A program made the position numbers and the translations under genes. The notes beneath the pieces are model-generated. The model made no database searches and was not told the origin of the DNA. It saw only the letters and a program-made list of their open reading frames with translations. A stretch of DNA of 11,748 nt from Thermoplasmata archaeon (GTDB lineage Archaea > Thermoplasmatota > Thermoplasmata > Lutacidiplasmatales > UBA184), in contig JABEUK010000074.1 in the NCBI GenBank assembly GCA_013044425.1, positions 1 through 11,748 on the forward strand, written 5' to 3'. Positions 1 to 7,023 of the stretch are shown piece by piece. Position 1 is the first letter of the stretch; every line of letters starts with the position of its first letter.

Positions 1-1113
1 GCGCTGGAGCCACGCCCGAGTCTCTCCCGTCACGACGTACGGAGCCTTCTGAAGGTCCGAGATCGTGCGCGACCCCGTCAGGAACATCGCGACCCGGACC
101 TCATGGACGATCTGTTCGAGCTCGCGCCGCGTCTCCTCGTAGCTCGAAGCGGCGACCCGCAGCACGCCTCCGGCCATCCCCGCGGCGGTCGCCCCCAACG
201 CGACGGCTCGCGCGACGTCGAGCCCGGAACGGACTCCGCCGCTCGCGACCACGGGCAGGCCCACCGGGAGGACCTCTCGGACGGCCGCGGGCGATGGGAT
301 CCCCCAGTCCCAGAAGGTCCGTCCCAGCCGAGCTTCGCGCTCGGCACCCTGGTCGACGGCCCTCCAGTGCTCGACCGCGGCGAACGAGGTTCCACCGGTA
401 CCGCTCACATCCAGTGCCCGCACGCCCTGGTCGCGCAGCCGCTCGGCGACCGAGCGCGAGAGTCCGGCCCCCGTCTCCTTCACGAGCACCGGGAAGGCCC
501 CCGCGAGCTCTCCGATGCGAGCAAGGGCGCCTCGGGCCCGTCGATCGCCTTCGGGCTGGACCATCTCTTGGAGGAAGTTCAGATGGATCGCGAGGGCATC
601 GGCGCCGATCAGCCCCATCGCCGCCCGTGCGTCGTCCGCGGTGATGATGCGATCGCCGGGGGATTGCGCGATGATCTGCGGGGCGCCGATGTTCGCGAAC
701 TTGAGCGGAACCGGGTGCCGCGCCACGACCGAATAGCTCTCGGGGTACTGGCCCTTGAGGATCGCGGCGCGCTCGCTTCCGACGCCCATCGCGATCCCGA
801 CATCCGCGGCGGCGTGCGCGAGATTGTCGTTGATCTTGGCCGCGTCCGGGAAGCCCCCGGTCATCCCCGTGATCATGAGCGGGGCCCGGAGCTTCTTGCC
901 GAACAGGGTCGTCGACGCATCGACCTCCTCGAAGTCGATCTCGGGGAGGGCGTTGTGGACGAGCTGGATGTCGTTCCAGTAGCGATATCGCCCCTCGACC
1001 TCCCGGCCCAGGACGACCTTGACGTGCTCGGCCTTGCGGTGGCTCAAGTCCAACCCATCCGCGCCGAGCTCCTTAGCGTCCCGCGGCTCGCGCCCAGCTC
1101 CCGTAGTAGACAT
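1..1113 (-). CDS. fni: Type 2 isopentenyl-diphosphate delta-isomerase (FMN-dependent), 3' end cut by window edge
   Basis: Interconverts IPP and DMAPP in the cytoplasm, using reduced FMN and Mg2+. I read 371 codons from ATG at 1113 with no stop before base 1. Archaeal homologues are usually about 350-370 residues, so little is missing. Visible family motifs are RKAEHV (residues 26-31), MTGMTGG (about 81-87, FMN site), HLNFLQE with conserved His177, Gln182 and Glu183 followed by QPEGD (active site and metal), KETG (212-215), SGTGG (237-241) and SGGVRSG (about 291-297, FMN phosphate). The start overlaps the last 41 bases of ipk in another frame. A GGGAG stretch lies about 12 bases upstream of the ATG. 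TTG codons at residues 21 and 23, just before the RKAEHV motif, are alternative starts. Read with ipk as one operon for isoprenoid lipid precursors. The family call is secure. Confidence 0.95.
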   Translation of the reverse strand, partial: MSTTGAGREPRDAKELGADGLDLSHRKAEHVKVVLGREVEGRYRYWNDIQLVHNALPEIDFEEVDASTTLFGKKLRAPLMITGMTGGFPDAAKINDNLAHAAADVGIAMGVGSERAAILKGQYPESYSVVARHPVPLKFANIGAPQIIAQSPGDRIITADDARAAMGLIGADALAIHLNFLQEMVQPEGDRRARGALARIGELAGAFPVLVKETGAGLSRSVAERLRDQGVRALDVSGTGGTSFAAVEHWRAVDQGAEREARLGRTFWDWGIPSPAAVREVLPVGLPVVASGGVRSGLDVARAVALGATAAGMAGGVLRVAASSYEETRRELEQIVHEVRVAMFLTGSRTISDLQKAPYVVTGETRAWLQR

Positions 1114-1897
1114 TCGTGCGGATCGCTCCCGAAAGCGCCCCATCCCGAAGTCCGCTAATAATCCCTGCGTCGGATCCAGTCTCCGCGATTTGGAGCGCAA
1201 CGTTCGATTTGGCCCGGATCCCTCCCGTAACGTCCGGAGCTCCCGAGGGAGGAGCGAGGGCCGCGACCGACTCGGCGGTAATGTCCGGTAGGACCCCCCG
1301 CCGTCCCCCGTCAATCGGGCCGAGGACCCCTTCGACGTCGCTGACAAAGATCACTCGCTCCGGGTGGAGCGCGCGCGCGAGCTCGAGGGCGATCGTGTCG
1401 GCCGAGAGGATGGAGAACCCCCACGCCGAATCGGGTACGACGTCACCGAACGAGACCGGCATATGGCCCCGGGCGAGCGTCGCCGCGAAGGGGGCGAGGT
1501 CGATCCGCCCCACGCGACCCTCGTGCTGCAGCACGTGGTGGGCGAGCGGGATCGACCACGGGGACGCACCCGCCTCCACAAGGGCTCGGAGGACGGCGAG
1601 GTGGAGGCGTCGCACCTCGGCGCTCACGATCGCGGCCCCGCGCGCCCGTTCCCGGGGCGCGACCCCGGGCGTCGGCGGGCGGTTCAGCTCGAAACGCGCG
1701 GCGGTGCGGTGGCCGAACCCTCCGGCACCGTGCAAGACGATTAGGCGCCGGTCGGCGATTGACGCGAGCTCGCCGGCGAGCCGGGCCAGCACTTTCGCCC
1801 GCAGCTTCTCGATCTCGCGCTTGCGCGTGATGACGCTCCCGCCCAGCTTCACGACGACGATCGGCGGCGCTGTGGGCTCTGGGGGCCGGTCGGCCAT
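1073..1897 (-). CDS. ipk: Isopentenyl phosphate kinase
   Basis: Phosphorylates isopentenyl phosphate to isopentenyl diphosphate with ATP, the last kinase step of the archaeal mevalonate pathways. The 274-residue protein is an amino-acid-kinase fold. It has the N-terminal nucleotide site KLGGSVIT (17-24), then HGAGGFGH (56-63) whose final His63 matches the catalytic histidine that separates IPK from other kinases of the fold. FGDVVPD (150-156) and DVTGGI (222-227, followed by AKSNVA) complete the expected order. The ATG at 1897 follows the upstream membrane-protein stop by 12 bases and has GGTGGT about 6 bases upstream. The stop lies inside fni, so the two are probably translationally coupled. 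Length is normal, with about 12 extra Pro-rich residues at the N-terminus. The fosfomycin-kinase subfamily is the main alternative, but the fni neighbour argues strongly for IPK. Confidence 0.94.
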   Translation of the reverse strand: MADRPPEPTAPPIVVVKLGGSVITRKREIEKLRAKVLARLAGELASIADRRLIVLHGAGGFGHRTAARFELNRPPTPGVAPRERARGAAIVSAEVRRLHLAVLRALVEAGASPWSIPLAHHVLQHEGRVGRIDLAPFAATLARGHMPVSFGDVVPDSAWGFSILSADTIALELARALHPERVIFVSDVEGVLGPIDGGRRGVLPDITAESVAALAPPSGAPDVTGGIRAKSNVALQIAETGSDAGIISGLRDGALSGAIRTNVYYGSWARAAGR

Positions 1898-1909
1898 CGC
1901 TCGACCACC

Positions 1910-2155
1910 TTAGGCGCGGTCGAGCCCCGTCCGACGGTTGAACAATAGGAACGCCCCCGCGAGCACGAAGACCACTCCGGAGAACGCCGGCCAGACGAAG
2001 TAGATGAGCCAGTAGATGATCAGAAATATCCCGACGCCGCAGAGCACGGCCGCGAGTACCACCCACGGGACGGAAGCGTGCGAGGTCTCCGCGGTGGTGA
2101 GCTCGCTCTCCACCGCTCGATGTTCATGCCCGGCGTCCGACATCGAAACGGTCAC
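1910..2155 (-). CDS. Small two-helix membrane protein, unknown function
   Basis: I do not recognise a family. The 81-residue protein starts with a polar, acidic stretch of about 28 residues. Two hydrophobic segments follow, at about 30-50 and 54-72, then a short basic tail (NRRTGLDRA). That predicts a helical hairpin in the cytoplasmic membrane with no signal peptide. The chosen start is GTG at 2155, with a GA-rich stretch (AGAGGGGGAG) just upstream; an ATG four codons later, at 2143, is equally possible and gives 77 residues. The stop lies 12 bases before ipk on the same strand, so it is probably the first gene of the isoprenoid operon. A link to lipid synthesis is only inferred from position. 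The hydrophobic pattern and tight spacing support a real gene, with moderate certainty. Confidence 0.65.
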   Translation of the reverse strand: MTVSMSDAGHEHRAVESELTTAETSHASVPWVVLAAVLCGVGIFLIIYWLIYFVWPAFSGVVFVLAGAFLLFNRRTGLDRA

Positions 2156-2233
2156 GATCTCCCCCTCTAAATCGGTTCGGTGCGAAGCGCGAGGGTCGGG
2201 TCGCGGGATCGCGCGGAACGGCGCGAAGATTCC

Positions 2234-2275
2234 CGTCGGAGGGAAAAGCTAGATATGGCTCGCTACCCTCCGACG
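2234..2275. repeat. Perfect 10-bp inverted repeat flanking a TATA-like box
   Basis: CGTCGGAGGG at 2234-2243 is exactly repeated in reverse complement, CCCTCCGACG, at 2266-2275. The 22-base spacer holds the AT-rich core AAAAGCTAGATATGG. The element lies 31 bases before the cdc6 GTG, and about 79 bases before the divergent membrane-protein gene. Position and symmetry suggest a protein-binding operator or an origin-associated site. This is an inference. Confidence 0.6.
2250..2257 (+). promoter_or_regulatory. Candidate TATA box for cdc6
   Basis: TAGATATG is the most AT-rich stretch in the divergent spacer. An archaeal TATA box acts about 26 bases upstream of transcription start. That predicts a start near 2278 and a leader of roughly 27 bases before the GTG at 2306. 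The match to consensus is only fair. On the other strand the same bases read CATATCTA and could serve the isoprenoid operon. Confidence 0.4.
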
Positions 2276-2305
2276 CGCTGCCCGAGGCCCGGGTAGGCGT
2301 GAACG

Positions 2306-3745
2306 GTGCCATCACTCACACCCGACCGTCGGCCGGCGGAGACGCCGAGCCGACCCTCCAGTAGCCATATCGCCAACGAGGCGGTCTCGCAGGTCCGTGA
2401 CCCGCCACGGGGCCCCACCGCGGCACCGACCCCGGAGCCCGAGAGGGAGACCCCCCCGGCGGCCCCATCGACCAGCGATGCGGCGGCCGTCTTCGATTCC
2501 CTGCTCGAGGTCAAGGGCGAGCTCTTCAAGGGCCGTCGCGAGGTCCTGCGGGACTCCTACATCCCGAGCCGGCTGCCGCACCGTGAGCATCAGATCCACC
2601 AGGTCGCCGAGGTGCTCGCTCCGGCGCTGCGCGGCGATCTCCCATCCAACCTGTTGATCTTCGGCAAGATCGGCACGGGCAAGACGGCCGTCGTGGCCCA
2701 GGTGCGTCGGGACATCGAGCGGCGCGCGGAAGTCTCCGAACACATCCAGTTCATCTACATCAACTGCGGGAACATCGACACCCCCTACAGCCTGCTGCAG
2801 ATGGCCGGCAATACCTTCGCCGCCAAGGAGTCCGATCGGATCCCGACCGGCTGGTCCCTCGACCGGGTGCAGGCGGGGATGCGCCGCCTCATGGACACCA
2901 AGGCGCGCACGGTGATCCTCGTCCTGGACGAGATCGACCGGCTCGTCGTACGGAGCGGGGACGGCGTCCTCTACACGCTGAGCCAGATCAACACGGAGCT
3001 CGCCAACGCGCGCCTCGTGATCGTGGGGATCTCCAACGATCTCAAGTTCACCAACAACCTCGACGCCCGGGTCCGCAGCCGCCTCAACGAGGAGAAGATC
3101 CTCTTCCCACCGTACGACGCCTTGCAGCTCCAGGACATCCTGCGCGAACGCGCGAAGGAAGCGTTCCGGGATGGGGTCGTCGATCCGGGCGTCATCGAGC
3201 GGTGCGCGGCGTACGCGGCCCTCGAGCACGGGGACGCTCGCCGGGCGCTCGCCCTCCTGCGCCTCGGCGCTGAGATGGCGGAGCGCGACCACGCGAAGCG
3301 GATCACGCCGGACCATATCGTCAAGGCGAAGAACCGCCTCGAGCAGGACGTCATCATCGACTGCTGCCGGACGCTCCCGACGCACTGCAAGATCCTCCTC
3401 TATGCGATCCTGCAAGCCTACGAACGACGGCGGACGGGCGTGCTCACGGGGGACGTCTACGAAGGGTACGCGAAGCTCGCGCAGAAGCTCGGCCTGCAGC
3501 CGCTGCATGCCCGGAGCGTGTCGAATCATCTCTCCGACCTCGAGGCGCTCGGGCTGATCCGCGCCACGATCGTCTCGCGGGGCCGCGGGGGGCGGACCCG
3601 GGAGATCATCGTCGATGTGCCGATCGCCGAGACCCTCCCCGCCCTCGAAGAGGACCCGCTGCTCGCCCCGCTCGGCCGTCCGCGCAACCGCGGGCAGCTG
3701 TTGCTGACGAACTTCGACAACCCCGCGCGGACGACCCCTTACTGA
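2306..3745 (+). CDS. cdc6: Orc1/Cdc6 family replication initiator
   Basis: AAA+ ATPase that binds origin DNA and helps load the MCM helicase. Domains of the 479-residue protein: a Pro/Ser-rich, probably disordered tail (1-65), the AAA+ core (about 68-350), and a C-terminal winged-helix region (about 375-460). Visible motifs are Walker A GKIGTGKT (120-127), Walker B LDEID with Asp208 and Glu209, sensor 1 Asn244 in GISND, and sensor 2 GDARR (Asp310 to Arg313). An in-frame TGA sits at 2300-2302, so the GTG at 2306 is the first possible start, and no ATG occurs before the AAA+ core. No clear ribosome site is visible. The 3' end overlaps a convergent small ORF by 7 bases. Such genes often lie beside the origin they recognise. 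The family call is firm; which paralogue it is cannot be told. Confidence 0.96.
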   Translation: MPSLTPDRRPAETPSRPSSSHIANEAVSQVRDPPRGPTAAPTPEPERETPPAAPSTSDAAAVFDSLLEVKGELFKGRREVLRDSYIPSRLPHREHQIHQVAEVLAPALRGDLPSNLLIFGKIGTGKTAVVAQVRRDIERRAEVSEHIQFIYINCGNIDTPYSLLQMAGNTFAAKESDRIPTGWSLDRVQAGMRRLMDTKARTVILVLDEIDRLVVRSGDGVLYTLSQINTELANARLVIVGISNDLKFTNNLDARVRSRLNEEKILFPPYDALQLQDILRERAKEAFRDGVVDPGVIERCAAYAALEHGDARRALALLRLGAEMAERDHAKRITPDHIVKAKNRLEQDVIIDCCRTLPTHCKILLYAILQAYERRRTGVLTGDVYEGYAKLAQKLGLQPLHARSVSNHLSDLEALGLIRATIVSRGRGGRTREIIVDVPIAETLPALEEDPLLAPLGRPRNRGQLLLTNFDNPARTTPY

Positions 3746-3951
3746 GGCGACTCGACCGCCGTGCGTTCGGCCTCGCTCGCGAGCTCGCCCGCGCTCGCGC
3801 GACGCCGCGCGCGCTCCCGTCGCATCTCGGAGAGGTCGCGGTCGAGATCCCGCATCTCCCGAGCGTAGCGGCGCAGCCGCACGCGCGAGATCGCTTCGAG
3901 CGTGGCGATCTCCCGGTCGAGGGTGTCGTCCGAGGCCCGGTATCGGCTCAT
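3739..3951 (-). CDS. Small charged coiled-coil-like ORF coupled to aldehyde dehydrogenase
   Basis: Unrecognised 70-residue, highly charged protein, rich in Arg and Glu, with spaced Leu, Ile and Met typical of a single long helix or coiled coil (about residues 8-50). It has no membrane segment, cysteine or enzyme motif. Its ATG at 3951 overlaps the aldehyde dehydrogenase stop in an ATGA arrangement, the classic sign of translational coupling. Its stop overlaps the cdc6 stop region by 7 bases from the opposite strand. The coupling supports a real gene, but a chance GC-rich open frame cannot be ruled out. No function is proposed. Confidence 0.5.
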   Translation of the reverse strand: MSRYRASDDTLDREIATLEAISRVRLRRYAREMRDLDRDLSEMRRERARRRASAGELASEAERTAVESPQ

Positions 3952-5444
3952 GGGGACGGGTCGATGTCGATCTGGGCCTTCTGGAGCTTGGAGGAGAAAT
4001 CGACGAAGACCGTCTTGAGCTCGGTGAACTCCTCGATCGCGACGCTGCCGGCTTCGCGCCCGCCGTTGCCGGTGTTCTTCACTCCGCCGAACGGGAGTTG
4101 GACCTCGGCACCGATCGTCGGGGCGTTGATGTAGGTGATGCCGGCTTCGAGCTCCTGCATCGCCCGGAAGGCGCGGTTCACATCCCGGGTGTAGATCGAC
4201 GAGGAGAGCCCGTAGCTGACATCGTTCGCCACGCGCACCGCCTCCTCGTAATCCTGCACCCGCAGGACCGACAGGACGGGCCCGAAGATCTCCTCCTTGG
4301 AGATCCGGGTCCCATGGGCCGTCTCGAAGATCGTCGGCTCGATGAAGAACCCACGATCGTACTCCCCGCCGTGGAGCTTGTGGCCCCCGATCCGCAACGT
4401 CGCCTCCTTCTTGCCGATCTCGATGAACTCGAGGATCTTGCGTTCCTGGTCCTCGGAGGCGACCGGGCCCATCTCGATCTTCGCATCGAGCGGGTTGCCG
4501 ACGGAGAAGTGCTTCAGCCGTTCGAGCAGCATGCCGAGGAACTCGTCGTAGATCTTCTCGTGCAGGATGAGTCGGCTCGTGGCGGTGCAGCGCTGACCGG
4601 AGGTGCCGAACGCGCCGAAGAGGACGCCGTCGAGGGCAAGGCGGAGGTCCGCGTCCTCCATCAGGATGACCGGGTTCTTGCCCCCGAGCTCGAGGTGGAC
4701 CATCTTCAGGCCCTGCGCGCCCTTGACATAGACCTCGCGACCGGCGTCGACCCCGCCGGTGAAGGAGATCGTGCGGATCCGAGGCTCGGTCGCGAGGGCG
4801 GTGCCGACGATCCCGCCGGAGCCCGTGACGAAGTTAAGGACCCCCGGAGGGAGCCCGGCCTCCTCGTAGGCCTTCACGACCTCCGCCGCGCAGCCGGCGG
4901 TGTTCGATGCCGGCTTGAAGACGATCGCATTGCCCGAGATCAGAGCCGCCGCGATCTTCCAGTTCGGGATCGCGGTCGGGAAGTTCCACGGCGTGATGCA
5001 GGCGACGATCCCCTTCGGCTGGCGGATCGTCATGCAGAACTTCGAGCGCAGCTCGGACGGGACGGTCTCCCCGGCCAGCCGACGGCCTTCGCCCGCCATG
5101 TACTCCACGAAGTCGATCGACTCCTGCACGTCGCCCCGGCCCTCTGCGATGACCTTTCCCATCTCCCGGGTCACGATCCGACCGAGCTCCTCCTTGCGTC
5201 GCTTGAGGATCTCGGCGACTCGGAGCAGGAGGTCCCCGCGATGCGGAGCCGGGGTGTCGCGCCACTTCGGGAACGCCGCCTGCGCGGCGTCGATCGCCGC
5301 GGTGACGTCCTGCGGGGTCCCCGAGATGAACGAACCGACCGGCTCTCGGGTGGCCGGATTGATCGTTTGGAATCGGGTTCGGCCCGCGGGCGAGACCCAC
5401 TTGCCGCCGATGAAGAGTCCGTATTCCGGAGCCCTCTCCGCCAT
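3948..5444 (-). CDS. NAD(P)-dependent aldehyde dehydrogenase (semialdehyde dehydrogenase-like)
   Basis: Oxidises an aldehyde to its carboxylic acid with NAD(P)+. The 498-residue protein covers the whole family length. It carries the cofactor-site motif TPWNFP with Asn154, Lys177 in FKPAS, FTGG (228-231), the general base Glu252 in LELGGK, the nucleophile Cys286 in GQRC, and EEIFGP (384-389). The end carries PFGGVKNTGNGGREAG, a pattern I associate with ketoglutarate-semialdehyde and related dehydrogenases rather than non-phosphorylating GAPDH. The exact substrate cannot be read from sequence. ATG at 5444 follows GAGG by 10 bases and a TATA-like box about 40 bases upstream, so it is likely transcribed separately from serS. 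The small ORF downstream is coupled to it. No sugar or amino-acid catabolic genes lie nearby to suggest a pathway. Confidence 0.93.
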   Translation of the reverse strand: MAERAPEYGLFIGGKWVSPAGRTRFQTINPATREPVGSFISGTPQDVTAAIDAAQAAFPKWRDTPAPHRGDLLLRVAEILKRRKEELGRIVTREMGKVIAEGRGDVQESIDFVEYMAGEGRRLAGETVPSELRSKFCMTIRQPKGIVACITPWNFPTAIPNWKIAAALISGNAIVFKPASNTAGCAAEVVKAYEEAGLPPGVLNFVTGSGGIVGTALATEPRIRTISFTGGVDAGREVYVKGAQGLKMVHLELGGKNPVILMEDADLRLALDGVLFGAFGTSGQRCTATSRLILHEKIYDEFLGMLLERLKHFSVGNPLDAKIEMGPVASEDQERKILEFIEIGKKEATLRIGGHKLHGGEYDRGFFIEPTIFETAHGTRISKEEIFGPVLSVLRVQDYEEAVRVANDVSYGLSSSIYTRDVNRAFRAMQELEAGITYINAPTIGAEVQLPFGGVKNTGNGGREAGSVAIEEFTELKTVFVDFSSKLQKAQIDIDPSP

Positions 5445-5480
5445 GGTTTGTGTCCCTCGGACCCGCCGACAGGGTCCAGG

Positions 5481-5490
5481 TCTTTAAGGG
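5481..5490 (-). promoter_or_regulatory. Candidate TATA box for aldehyde dehydrogenase
   Basis: On the minus strand this reads CCCTTAAAGA, a good archaeal TATA-like match in GC-rich surroundings. It is centred about 41 bases before the ATG at 5444, predicting transcription start near 5459 and a leader of about 15 bases that carries a GAGG ribosome site. It lies in the 67-base spacer after serS. Confidence 0.5.
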
Positions 5491-5511
5491 TACCCGGACG
5501 ACCCCGGAACG

Positions 5512-6849
5512 TTAACGCGGCGAGGGCCCGATCCGGGTCCGTTGGGGATGCTTGCCCTGCGAGAGCGCCCTCTCGCCGATGAACGGCAACGGCCGCAGGT
5601 AGCGCTCTCCTCCCATCTCCTCCCGCAGCACTTCCGGGATCTCGATGCGGCCGTCGGGCCCTTGGTAGTTCTCGAGGATCGCGATCATCAACCGGGGGAG
5701 CGCCACTCCGGAGCCGTTCAGGGTGTGCAGGTACTCCGGCTTGTCCGCCTGGGCCCGACGAAGGCGGAGGTTCGTCCGAACGGCTTGGTAGGCCTCGAAG
5801 TTGGAGACCGAGCTGACCTCGAGCCAGCGGGAGACCCCCGGGGCCCAGAGCTCGAGATCGTAGCACTTGGCGGCCTTCTCGGGAAGATCGCCCGCGCATA
5901 GGCTGAGGACGCGGTACGGCAGGTCGAGCCCCTGGAGGACCGCCTCCGCCTCGGCCCGGAGGGTCTCGAGCTGCGCGTAGGAATCCTCGGGCGTGCTGAA
6001 GTTGACGAGCTCGACCTTGTCGAACTGGTGGACGCGGGCGATTCCTCGGGTCTCGACCCCGTGACCTCCGGCCTCTCGGCGGAAGCACGGGGTATACGCC
6101 ATCACCTTGTACGGGAGATCCTCTGGGAGCAGCACCTCGTCCCGGAACAGGTTCGTGACGGGGACCTCTGCGGTCGGAGCCAGCCATAGGTCATCGAGTC
6201 GGACCTGGTAGGAGTCCTCGGCGAACTTCGGCAGCTGTCCCGTCCCCTGCATCGAGGTCGAGTTGATCAGGATGGGCGGAACGACCTCGACGTACCCGTG
6301 GGAGAGGTGGAGTCGACGCATGTAGCGGATGAGCGCGTGTTCGAGCCGTGCGAGATCGCCCCAGAGAACGTAGAAGCCTTCCCCCGCGACCTTGACGCCC
6401 CGCTCCTCGTCCAAGAGGTTGAGCTCGTGGCCCACATCGAAGTGCGGACGCGGTCCCACGGGAGCCGCACGCCGCATCGCATGCTCCGCGACGACGACAT
6501 TCTCCTTCGCGTCCCGGCCGGGTGGGACGGAGGCGTGGGGGATCTGAGGGAGCCCGAGCAGGCCGGCTCGAAGGCCCTCCTCCGTCGACTCGCTCTTCGT
6601 TTCGAGTTCCCGGATCCGTTCGCGCAGTTGCCCGAACTCCACGCGTCCGGCTTCCGCGACGTCCGCGGGATTCGGCCGGCGGGCCGCTGCGTTCCGCTGC
6701 GCGCGCAGCCGGTTGATATCCTCTCCGAGCGACCGCCGCTCGCGGTCGAGTGCGAGCAGTCGGTCGATCTCACCGGGATCTCGGCCCCGGGCCACCAAGC
6801 CGGCGCGCAACAGGTCCGGGTGTTCGCGGACGTAGGCCATCGGGTACAT
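5512..6849 (-). CDS. serS: Seryl-tRNA synthetase (standard class II type)
   Basis: Charges tRNA(Ser), and tRNA(Sec) where present, with serine in the cytoplasm. The 445-residue protein has the usual length. An N-terminal helical arm (about 25-98) with alternating charged residues is the tRNA-binding coiled coil. The class II core follows: TAEVP (226-230), motif 2 with FRRE (256-259) and Arg268, EVSSVSNFEAYQ (344-355), and motif 3 GSGVALPR ending at Arg386. This is the common form, not the rare zinc-dependent methanogen form. Motif 3 has ALPR where many homologues have AVGR. The frame stays open far upstream, antisense to the helicase gene, but the family N-terminus begins at ATG 6849, preceded by GGGGTGG. 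An ATG three codons later (6840) is an alternative. It is divergent from the helicase gene. Confidence 0.96.
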   Translation of the reverse strand: MYPMAYVREHPDLLRAGLVARGRDPGEIDRLLALDRERRSLGEDINRLRAQRNAAARRPNPADVAEAGRVEFGQLRERIRELETKSESTEEGLRAGLLGLPQIPHASVPPGRDAKENVVVAEHAMRRAAPVGPRPHFDVGHELNLLDEERGVKVAGEGFYVLWGDLARLEHALIRYMRRLHLSHGYVEVVPPILINSTSMQGTGQLPKFAEDSYQVRLDDLWLAPTAEVPVTNLFRDEVLLPEDLPYKVMAYTPCFRREAGGHGVETRGIARVHQFDKVELVNFSTPEDSYAQLETLRAEAEAVLQGLDLPYRVLSLCAGDLPEKAAKCYDLELWAPGVSRWLEVSSVSNFEAYQAVRTNLRLRRAQADKPEYLHTLNGSGVALPRLMIAILENYQGPDGRIEIPEVLREEMGGERYLRPLPFIGERALSQGKHPQRTRIGPSPR

Positions 6850-6877
6850 CGGTTCCACCCCGGTGAGCCTCGGAACG

Positions 6878-6883
6878 ATTAAC
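6878..6883 (-). promoter_or_regulatory. Candidate TATA box for serS
   Basis: GTTAAT on the minus strand is the only AT-rich hexamer upstream of serS. Its centre is about 31 bases before the ATG at 6849, so transcription would start only a few bases before the start codon, giving a very short leader or a leaderless mRNA. It is a weak match, chosen mostly on position. Confidence 0.35.
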
Positions 6884-6983
6884 GGTTGTCGTCGGGCCGA
6901 GCCGGACGATGGGCCCGTAGCGCAACGACCCCCAGGTCGGGTCGCGGCCGGAGCGAACGGGCCGCTCGCGCGAGGCACCACCG

Positions 6984-6989
6984 CTATCT
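6984..6989 (+). promoter_or_regulatory. Weak candidate TATA box for the helicase gene
   Basis: CTATCT lies about 38 bases before the GTG at 7024, predicting a start near 7011. It is one of few AT-containing stretches in the 174-base serS/helicase spacer and is only a positional guess. Otherwise the spacer (6850-7023) holds no RNA gene or other ORF I can support. Confidence 0.25.
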
Positions 6990-7023
6990 GAATGGGACCC
7001 GTACCGCTCGCTGGGTCCCGCGC

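Noticed and set aside
103..1158. Plus-strand 351-codon open frame over fni
   Set aside because: The minus strand reads a complete set of type 2 isomerase motifs here, so this is a shadow frame.
1116..1913. Plus-strand 265-codon open frame over ipk
   Set aside because: Antisense to ipk; Ser/Arg/Pro-rich with no domain signal.
2238..2250. Possible archaeal origin recognition box in the cdc6 upstream region
   Set aside because: Only the GGGAAA part resembles the consensus, and the rest does not match. Kept as an inverted repeat rather than called an origin.
2312..3529. Minus-strand 405-codon open frame over cdc6
   Set aside because: Antisense to a clear AAA+ initiator with all ATPase motifs on the plus strand.
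4098..5582. Plus-strand 494-codon open frame over the aldehyde dehydrogenase
   Set aside because: Antisense shadow of a well-supported enzyme; composition is Arg/Asp/Leu-rich without recognisable motifs.
6911..6963. tRNA-like start (GGGCCCGTAGCGC) with a later ACGGGCC
   Set aside because: The arms are only about 50 bases apart and there is no T-loop GTTCGA motif or anticodon arm. A 7-bp GC hairpin in GC-rich DNA is unremarkable.
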